The position numbers and the translations under genes are program-made. The notes beneath the pieces are model-generated. The model did not search any database and was not told where the DNA came from. It worked only from the letters and a program-made list of their open reading frames with translations. From positions 1 to 64,000 of the forward strand of contig NZ_RJJX01000008.1 in the NCBI RefSeq assembly GCF_003996985.1: a DNA stretch of 64,000 bases, written 5' to 3'. Below are positions 58,891 to 64,000 of the stretch, one piece after another; positions within the stretch are counted from its first letter, which is position 1, and each line of letters begins with the position of its first letter. This DNA is from Ancylomarina longa. Lineage in GTDB: Bacteria; Bacteroidota; Bacteroidia; Bacteroidales; Marinifilaceae.

Positions 58891-60537
58891 CTAATGTTTC
58901 GCTACTAAGGGAATTTTACGGCCAAAGCCGAAAGCCTTAGAAGAAACCCTTAGTATAGGTGGAGTTTGGAATCTTTTATATTCATTTCGGTTCACCATAC
59001 TTATGGTTTTTAATACAGTTTCTTTTGCAAATCCATCTGCAATAATTTCGTCCGAAGACATATTTTTTTCTATATATCGGAACAAAATAGCATCTAATAT
59101 GTCATAATCGGGCAAAGAATCAGAATCTTTTTGATCGGGACGGAGTTCTGCGGATGGTGGTTTTACAATTGTATTTACAGGAATAATTTCCACTTCTTTA
59201 TTCATGAACCATGCCATTTTAAAGACATCACTTTTATAAACATCTCCTAATACTGACAATCCTCCATTCATATCTCCATACAGCGTTCCATATCCTACAG
59301 CAGCTTCACTCTTATTTGAGGTGTTTAATAGAATATGTCCGAATTTATTTGATAAACCCATAAGTAAAGTCCCTCTAATTCTTGCTTGAATATTTTCTTC
59401 AGCTACATTAAATGGAAGATCTTTAAATATAGGACTAAGGGAGTTCTGCATCTCTTGAAAGATGTTCTGAATTGGTACAATCTCATATTGGATTCCCAGA
59501 TTTTCAGCTAATTCAACGGCATCTTTAATAGAGTGGTCTGAAGAAAATTCTGAAGGAAGTAACAATACCCTTACATTTTCTTTTCCTAATGCACGTACGG
59601 CCAACACAAGAGTAACTGCTGAATCTATTCCTCCTGATAAACCAAGTATAGCCTGGGTAAATCCGGTTTTCACAAAGTAATCTTTCAGGCCTAATACTAA
59701 AGCATCGTGGATTTTTTCAATATAATCTACATTTTTACTTTCATATTTCTGATCTTCAATATTATGTAAATCTATAATTTGAAAGTCCTCTTTAAAGTAA
59801 TCTAATCTACAGGCTATTTCTCCTTTTGAATTAAGTACCATGGAATCTCCATCGAAAATTAATTCAGCATGTGCACCGATTTGATTCACGTAAAAAATAG
59901 GAAGATGGTAATGTTTACAGGTCGATTTTAAAATATTGGTTCGATAGTCTTGCTGATTATAAGAAAAGGGGGAAGCCGCAATGTTGATTACAAAATCAGG
60001 ATTTAACTTACTCAACTCTTCCATAGGTGAAATTGTGTAGAGTTCAGATTTAGCAAAATTATTGTCAACCGGTTGTTTTTCCCATAAATCTTCACATATG
60101 GTAAGTGCTATTTTTTTGCCTTTAAAATTAATCAGTGAAAACTCAGTGTTTGGCTCAAAATAACGATATTCATCAAAAATATCATAATTGGGTAATAGGG
60201 TTTTGTTATGAACACTTGCAATTTCACCATTGGACATAAAATAGGCAGAATTATAAAGATTCTTTCCTTTAGGATTTGGATTGATAGAAGGGCCACCTAC
60301 CACAATAGCAATATCGACACACTTTTCAGCAATTTTTTCTAAAGCTATTTGTGTTTGTTCAATAAAATCTTTTCGTTCTAATAAATCTTTTGGAGGATAA
60401 CCGCAAATGGCTAATTCAGAGAATACCACAAGGTCTGCTTTTTGGCTTTTAAATTTTTCAATTGCTGAAATGATTTTTGCAGTATTACTTTTGAAATTGC
60501 CAATGTGATAGTTTAATTGTGCTAATGCTATTTTCAT
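58891..60537 (-). CDS. nadE: Glutamine-dependent NAD+ synthetase
   Basis: The 548-residue enzyme makes NAD+ from nicotinic acid adenine dinucleotide (EC 6.3.5.1). The N-terminal 270 residues are a nitrilase-type glutaminase with the Glu-Lys-Cys triad in FSELAICGYPP, HNKTLLPNYDIFDEYRYF and ALTICEDLW. The C-terminal synthetase has the PP-loop LGLSGGIDSAVTLVLAVRAL and LLNTSNKSEAAVGYGTLYGD. The fused glutaminase means it can use glutamine, unlike the short ammonia-only forms. It is divergent from gldB; a minus-strand TAAATTTG at 60590-60597 may be its -7 box. Confidence 0.96.
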   Translation of the reverse strand: MKIALAQLNYHIGNFKSNTAKIISAIEKFKSQKADLVVFSELAICGYPPKDLLERKDFIEQTQIALEKIAEKCVDIAIVVGGPSINPNPKGKNLYNSAYFMSNGEIASVHNKTLLPNYDIFDEYRYFEPNTEFSLINFKGKKIALTICEDLWEKQPVDNNFAKSELYTISPMEELSKLNPDFVINIAASPFSYNQQDYRTNILKSTCKHYHLPIFYVNQIGAHAELIFDGDSMVLNSKGEIACRLDYFKEDFQIIDLHNIEDQKYESKNVDYIEKIHDALVLGLKDYFVKTGFTQAILGLSGGIDSAVTLVLAVRALGKENVRVLLLPSEFSSDHSIKDAVELAENLGIQYEIVPIQNIFQEMQNSLSPIFKDLPFNVAEENIQARIRGTLLMGLSNKFGHILLNTSNKSEAAVGYGTLYGDMNGGLSVLGDVYKSDVFKMAWFMNKEVEIIPVNTIVKPPSAELRPDQKDSDSLPDYDILDAILFRYIEKNMSSDEIIADGFAKETVLKTISMVNRNEYKRFQTPPILRVSSKAFGFGRKIPLVAKH

Positions 60538-60692
60538 GTTCCAGTAAATATAAAATATCAGAAATGAGATGGTAGATATTTAATCGATGCAAATTTAGTT
60601 ATAAAATAGGGAATGGAGAGAATCCTAAGTTTAAATGCGATATACATTCGATAAAATTAGCTGATTTTCGAAAGTGTGAATTAAAATAAAGA

Positions 60693-60720
60693 TTGCCTGT
60701 AGTATTTTTTAATACTTTTG
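60693..60720 (+). promoter_or_regulatory. Bacteroidota-type promoter for gldB
   Basis: TTG at 60693-60695, a 17-base spacer and TACTTTTG at 60713-60720 match the consensus. The preferred start codon at 60804 is 83 bases further on. Confidence 0.55.
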
Positions 60721-60803
60721 AGATATTGATATAAAAAGAGGTGAAAATATTTCCTTTTTAGTACATGTTTTTAATCTATATTAAACTTTCCTCAAAAAAT
60801 AAA

Positions 60804-61823
60804 ATGGCAATGAGAACTCAATTGAAAAAGATCAGTAAGATCATTTTAGTATTTCTATTATTCCTTTTTATCTTTTCTTGTTCTTCAAAAACTAAGAGAC
60901 CAGATGTTTCGAATATTTCAGTTGATATTAAAATCCATCGTTTCGATTTAGATCTTTTCCGATTAAAACAAAACCCGGATTTAGGAGCTTTTAAAGAAAA
61001 ATATTCCGATTTTCTTTCCTTATATAGCAACAAAGTTATCGGTTTAGGAAATACGAACTCTTCAGATTACATGGATTATTTAAACAAATTCCTGTACGAT
61101 TCTATTATGACCGCAGTATCGGAACAGGTTGCGAAATCATTTCCTAATTTAGATGGAGTTCAAAATGAATTAGATGAATCCTTTAAATTGTTGAAATATT
61201 ATTTTCCGAAAAAATCAATACCTCAAATTTATACGCAAATATCAGGTTTTAATCAGTCTATTGTTGTAGCACCAAATCTGATTGGGATAAGTTTGGATAA
61301 ATATTTAGGAGCCGAGTGTGAATTTTATAAGTACTTACGAACTCCAATGTATGCAAGGAAAAATATGATCCCAAAACGTATTGGACAAGATATTATATTG
61401 GCTTATGCTTTAACCGAATTCCCCTTTCAACCAACAAAAGATGACTTAATCAGCAATATGATTTATCAGGGGAAAGTAAGGTTTTTTGTACAGCACTTAA
61501 TGCCGGATAAATCAGAAGCCAACGTGATGAAATATTCAGATGAAGATTTAGCATGGTGCAAAGAAAACGAGTCCTTAATGTGGGGATATATTATAGAACA
61601 AAAGCATTTGTTTTCTACCGATTATCGAACAATCATTAAATATATCAACGATGGTCCTTTTACACCAGGAATGCCACAGGAATCACCATCAAGAACTGGG
61701 ATTTGGATTGGATGGCAAATTGTGAAAAAATTTATGAATAAGCACCCGGAATATACGCTTAGAGATTTGATGGCGGAAAATGATTACGAAAAGATCTTAC
61801 GGGAATCCAGCTTTCAACCCTGA
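60804..61823 (+). CDS. gldB: Gliding motility lipoprotein GldB
   Basis: Using the ATG at 60804 gives 339 residues with a lipobox FIFSCSS (Cys26). The region starting DVKIHRFDLDLF-like (VDIKIHRFDLDLFRLKQNP), YFPKKSIPQIYTQISGFNQ, GISLDKYLGAECEFYKYL and PFTPGMPQESPSRTGIWIGWQIVKKFM match GldB. This lipoprotein was found in Flavobacterium gliding screens and is widespread in Bacteroidota, including non-gliders. Its partner gldC is not adjacent. The upstream in-frame start at 60765 would put 13 polar residues before the signal. Its presence fits the T9SS-linked cluster at 39-53 kb, but it is not proof of gliding. Confidence 0.93.
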   Translation: MAMRTQLKKISKIILVFLLFLFIFSCSSKTKRPDVSNISVDIKIHRFDLDLFRLKQNPDLGAFKEKYSDFLSLYSNKVIGLGNTNSSDYMDYLNKFLYDSIMTAVSEQVAKSFPNLDGVQNELDESFKLLKYYFPKKSIPQIYTQISGFNQSIVVAPNLIGISLDKYLGAECEFYKYLRTPMYARKNMIPKRIGQDIILAYALTEFPFQPTKDDLISNMIYQGKVRFFVQHLMPDKSEANVMKYSDEDLAWCKENESLMWGYIIEQKHLFSTDYRTIIKYINDGPFTPGMPQESPSRTGIWIGWQIVKKFMNKHPEYTLRDLMAENDYEKILRESSFQP

Positions 61824-61921
61824 TAGGCTAGAACTTCTATTGTGCATAGTTTTATTCCTATATCGAGAATAATTATAGACGGATCTTAAATTTACATTAG
61901 TCTAAATTTTTATTTAAACAC

Positions 61922-62695
61922 ATGAAAATAGCGGTTATTCAATTTGCACCTGCTTTTGGTAATTTGAATGCTACCATAGAAAAGCTGAAAGTATTATTTC
62001 TGCAGGCAAAAGGAGCGGATTTGATTGTTTTACCTGAGCTGGCTAATTCCGGTTACAATTTTGAGTCGAAATTGCAGGCAATGGAATTTTCTGAAACCGC
62101 CGAGGAAAGTATTTATTTAGAATTTTTACAGAAGCAATGTAAGGAGTATAATTTCGTGATTGCTTCAGGATTTCTTGAACGAGAAGCCGTGGATTTGTAT
62201 AATTCAGCCATTATAATTGATACAAATGGCATCATTGGGAAATATAGAAAGCTTCATCTTTTTATGAAGGAAAAGCTGATTTTTAAAGCTGGAAATTTAG
62301 GCCTTCCAATTTTTGAGTTGAATGGTGTTAAAATAGGTATGTTGGTGTGTTTTGATTGGATGTTTCCAGAGGTTTGGCGAAAAATGGCGCTGAAAGGTGT
62401 TGATTTAATATTACATCCATCTAATTTAGTATTGCCTTATGCCCAGACTGTTATTCCATCTTATGCTTTATTAAATCGTATTTTTATTGCAACAGCAAAT
62501 CGAATTGGACTCGAAAAAGAATTAAAATTTACAGGACAATCGGTCATCGTTAATACAAGGGGAGAGATTCTGTCTCGTGCATCACAATCTGAAAGTATTT
62601 TAATTGCTGATATAAATCCTCTTGAAGCACGAAATAAAAAAATAACTCCTTTAAATGATGCATTTGAAGATAGAAGAACTGATATATATGAATAA
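61922..62695 (+). CDS. Carbon-nitrogen hydrolase (nitrilase superfamily)
   Basis: The 257-residue protein has the nitrilase-superfamily triad: Glu39 in LIVLPELANSGY, Lys110 in GIIGKYRKLHLF and Cys143 in MLVCFDWMFPEVWR. The compact length without extra domains is like omega-amidase or N-carbamoylputrescine amidase, and the active-site context CFDWMFPE is typical of those amidases. The substrate cannot be read from the sequence. Its last codons overlap the start of the 5-formyl-THF cyclo-ligase gene, so the two are coupled. Confidence 0.88.
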   Translation: MKIAVIQFAPAFGNLNATIEKLKVLFLQAKGADLIVLPELANSGYNFESKLQAMEFSETAEESIYLEFLQKQCKEYNFVIASGFLEREAVDLYNSAIIIDTNGIIGKYRKLHLFMKEKLIFKAGNLGLPIFELNGVKIGMLVCFDWMFPEVWRKMALKGVDLILHPSNLVLPYAQTVIPSYALLNRIFIATANRIGLEKELKFTGQSVIVNTRGEILSRASQSESILIADINPLEARNKKITPLNDAFEDRRTDIYE

Positions 62696-63245
62696 AATGA
62701 ATCAATCCATAGAGGTAGCTAAGAAGAAGGTTAGAAAAGAGATTAAATCAATTAAGGAGACTTATTCTTATCCTCAAAAAAAAGAAATGTCACAACCGAT
62801 ATTGGATATGCTTGAACAGTTACCTGAGTTTATTCAAGCAAAAACGATAATGCTTTACTGGTCTATGAAAGATGAGGTATATACCCATGAGTTTGTGAGC
62901 AAATGGGCTCAAAAGAAAAAAGTGATACTTCCTTCGGTGAAAGGGAATACTTTGGATTTAAAGGTTTTTCAAGGTCTTGATAATCTAATTGAAGGGGAAA
63001 ATTATGGAATTCCTGAGCCAGAAGGTTCTATTTTTATGGAAGAAGATGAAATAGATTTAATTATAATTCCCGGTGTTGCGTTTGATAAGGATAACAATCG
63101 TATGGGAAGAGGAAAAGCATATTACGATAGATTATTGAATTCACTTAGTGCTTATAAAGTTGGTGTTTGTTTTCAGTTTCAGGTTTTGGATCATATCCCA
63201 GTTGATGAGCACGATATTAGAATGGATTGTGTTTTATATCAATAA
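62688..63245 (+). CDS. 5-formyltetrahydrofolate cyclo-ligase
   Basis: The protein (185 residues from ATG 62688; ATG 62697 is an alternative that would leave a one-base gap instead of overlap) converts 5-formyl-THF to 5,10-methenyl-THF with ATP (EC 6.3.3.2). It begins with the basic helix KKKVRKEIKSIKETY. The core is LYWSMKDEVYT, YGIPEPEGS, IIIPGVAFDKDNNRMGRGKAYYDRLL and VDEHDIRMD. The strong GRGKAYYDR motif is decisive. A bidirectional terminator follows at once. Confidence 0.93.
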   Translation: MNKMNQSIEVAKKKVRKEIKSIKETYSYPQKKEMSQPILDMLEQLPEFIQAKTIMLYWSMKDEVYTHEFVSKWAQKKKVILPSVKGNTLDLKVFQGLDNLIEGENYGIPEPEGSIFMEEDEIDLIIIPGVAFDKDNNRMGRGKAYYDRLLNSLSAYKVGVCFQFQVLDHIPVDEHDIRMDCVLYQ

Positions 63246-63277
63246 AAAAAGCCAGTGCATTATACACTGGCTTTTTA
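63246..63277. terminator. Bidirectional terminator between the cyclo-ligase and ferredoxin genes
   Basis: AAAAAGCCAGTG and CACTGGCTTTTT form a perfect 12-bp stem around CATTATA. Both strands end in T or A runs, between two convergent genes. Confidence 0.92.
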
Positions 63278-63295
63278 ATATCGTGAAATTTACGA

Positions 63296-63466
63296 TTATT
63301 CTGCGTGAATAGCTTCTACTGGACAAGCATCAGCGCAAGTACCACAATCAGTACAAAGATCAGCGTTAATCATATAATGCTCATCACCCATAGAGATAGC
63401 TTCAACAGGACATTCTCCTTCACAAGAACCGCATGAAATGCAGTCATCGTTAATTACGTAAGCCAT
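63296..63466 (-). CDS. 2[4Fe-4S] ferredoxin
   Basis: Read on the minus strand from the ATG at 63466 this is a 56-residue ferredoxin with two clusters: C9-x2-C12-x2-C15-x3-C19-P and C38-x2-C41-x2-C44-x3-C48-P. This is the clostridial-type low-potential electron carrier, acting with enzymes such as pyruvate:ferredoxin oxidoreductase or hydrogenase and pointing to anaerobic or fermentative metabolism. A minus-strand TACATTTG at 63497-63504 is a plausible -7 box. It is monocistronic and well terminated. Confidence 0.97.
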   Translation of the reverse strand: MAYVINDDCISCGSCEGECPVEAISMGDEHYMINADLCTDCGTCADACPVEAIHAE

Positions 63467-63668
63467 TTTTTTAAATTTTTAGTGTTAATACTAGGACAAA
63501 TGTAATATCATATTTTAAATGGTGAAATAAATTGTGGTAGAATTTTATTATTTTAAAACAGATTAAATAATGAACGATAAGAATTTATTTTTGAGTAATT
63601 TTTCTTAATTGTCAGTATAAGAAATTGTTATATCTATATTGTTAGCTTTTTGAATAATAAAAAAGCAT

Positions 63669-64000
63669 CTAATTATTTAGAAATGAGATCGCCAGCCAAG
63701 CCATTACACTCATAGATGTTTCCAAAGCTTCTTCATTAGCTTCAAAATTGGCAGTATGTAAAGATCCATCTTTTTCTGATTTAACACCAAACCTATAAAA
63801 GGTAGCTGGATATTTCTGAGAATAAAACCCAAAATCTTCGGTTGTCATTCTAATATCCATGTTTACAACTTTATCTTCGCCCAAGAGTTCTATGGCATTT
63901 TGCTTAGCTAAATCTGTGAATTGATCATTATTAACCAAAAAAGGATAACCATGTTTAATTGTTACTTCGCATTCTGCTCCCATGCCTTTTGCTGTTGATT
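63669..64000 (-). CDS. M20-family amidohydrolase/peptidase, C-terminal part (5' end outside window)
   Basis: The frame runs from the stop at 63669-63671 to the window edge, and an internal ATG at 63983 is not the start. The visible 109 codons are the C-terminal end of an M20 metallo-hydrolase of the hippurate hydrolase/IAA-amino acid hydrolase type. TTEDFGFYSQKYPATFYRFGV and the metal-ligand His in SLHTANFEANEEALETS are characteristic. The substrate cannot be told from the fragment. A 202-base AT-rich gap separates it from the ferredoxin gene. Confidence 0.85.
   Translation of the reverse strand, partial: STAKGMGAECEVTIKHGYPFLVNNDQFTDLAKQNAIELLGEDKVVNMDIRMTTEDFGFYSQKYPATFYRFGVKSEKDGSLHTANFEANEEALETSMSVMAWLAISFLNN

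Overview
The window is a stretch of chromosome from a Bacteroidota bacterium, most likely a marine member of Bacteroidales/Marinilabiliales. The evidence is a MurF–alanine racemase fusion, a GldB lipoprotein, a type IX secretion (T9SS) type B C-terminal domain with a PorP/SprF partner, a DUF4294 protein, promoters of the TTG-N17-23-TAnnTTTG type, low GC, and an absence of obvious Shine-Dalgarno sequences. The genus cannot be fixed from this sequence alone. Most of the window is ordinary housekeeping sequence in short operons. It starts inside the 5S rRNA at the end of an rrn operon and ends inside an M20 peptidase gene.

Layout. 0-9 kb: 5S rRNA, rpsO, pnp, a membrane protein, a prolyl oligopeptidase lipoprotein, a deoxynucleoside kinase, a TPR/OmpA-like lipoprotein and a STAS-HATPase fusion. 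9-13 kb (minus): a SpoU methyltransferase, arginine deiminase and gamma-glutamyltransferase. 13-16 kb: DUF4294, a helically phased repeat array, then a putative lipoprotein overlapping a radical SAM/SPASM enzyme. 16-22 kb: ElbB, ThpR, a metallo-beta-lactamase-fold hydrolase and gcvP. 22-28 kb (minus): PASTA-rluD-ddl, rpmH (52 codons), rsmG, an ECF sigma factor and a glycosyltransferase. 28-36 kb: tgt, lptG, carboxyltransferase plus biotin carrier, ispE (minus), dnaB and a secreted amidotransferase-like protein. 36-38.6 kb: a HAD phosphatase, a small conserved protein and a second phased array.

38.9-53.1 kb is the most distinctive region. A 1169-aa multidomain adhesin-like protein and a 583-aa HYR-repeat protein are followed by six tandem secreted proteins of 224-286 aa. 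The six are divergent copies of one two-domain Ig-like module. Next comes an 843-aa protein that carries the same module at its N-terminus, three PKD-type repeats and the T9SS type B sorting domain, then a PorP/SprF-family outer-membrane protein. Eight consecutive proteins end just past a Pro-rich inter-domain linker motif, as if one giant adhesin had been issued as separately exported subunits with only the last carrying the sorting domain. I infer a multi-subunit surface structure built around a T9SS-anchored base.

53-64 kb returns to housekeeping: rsmI, a coiled-coil protein, tdk, murF-alr, a Crp/Fnr regulator, nadE, gldB, a nitrilase-family amidase, 5-formyl-THF cyclo-ligase, a 56-aa 2[4Fe-4S] ferredoxin and the 3' end of an M20 peptidase gene.

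The two intergenic arrays (about 13.88-14.07 kb and 38.39-38.65 kb) share a degenerate 20-21 bp unit with A-tracts about every 10 bp. That pattern predicts curved DNA, and each array lies upstream of an exported-protein locus.
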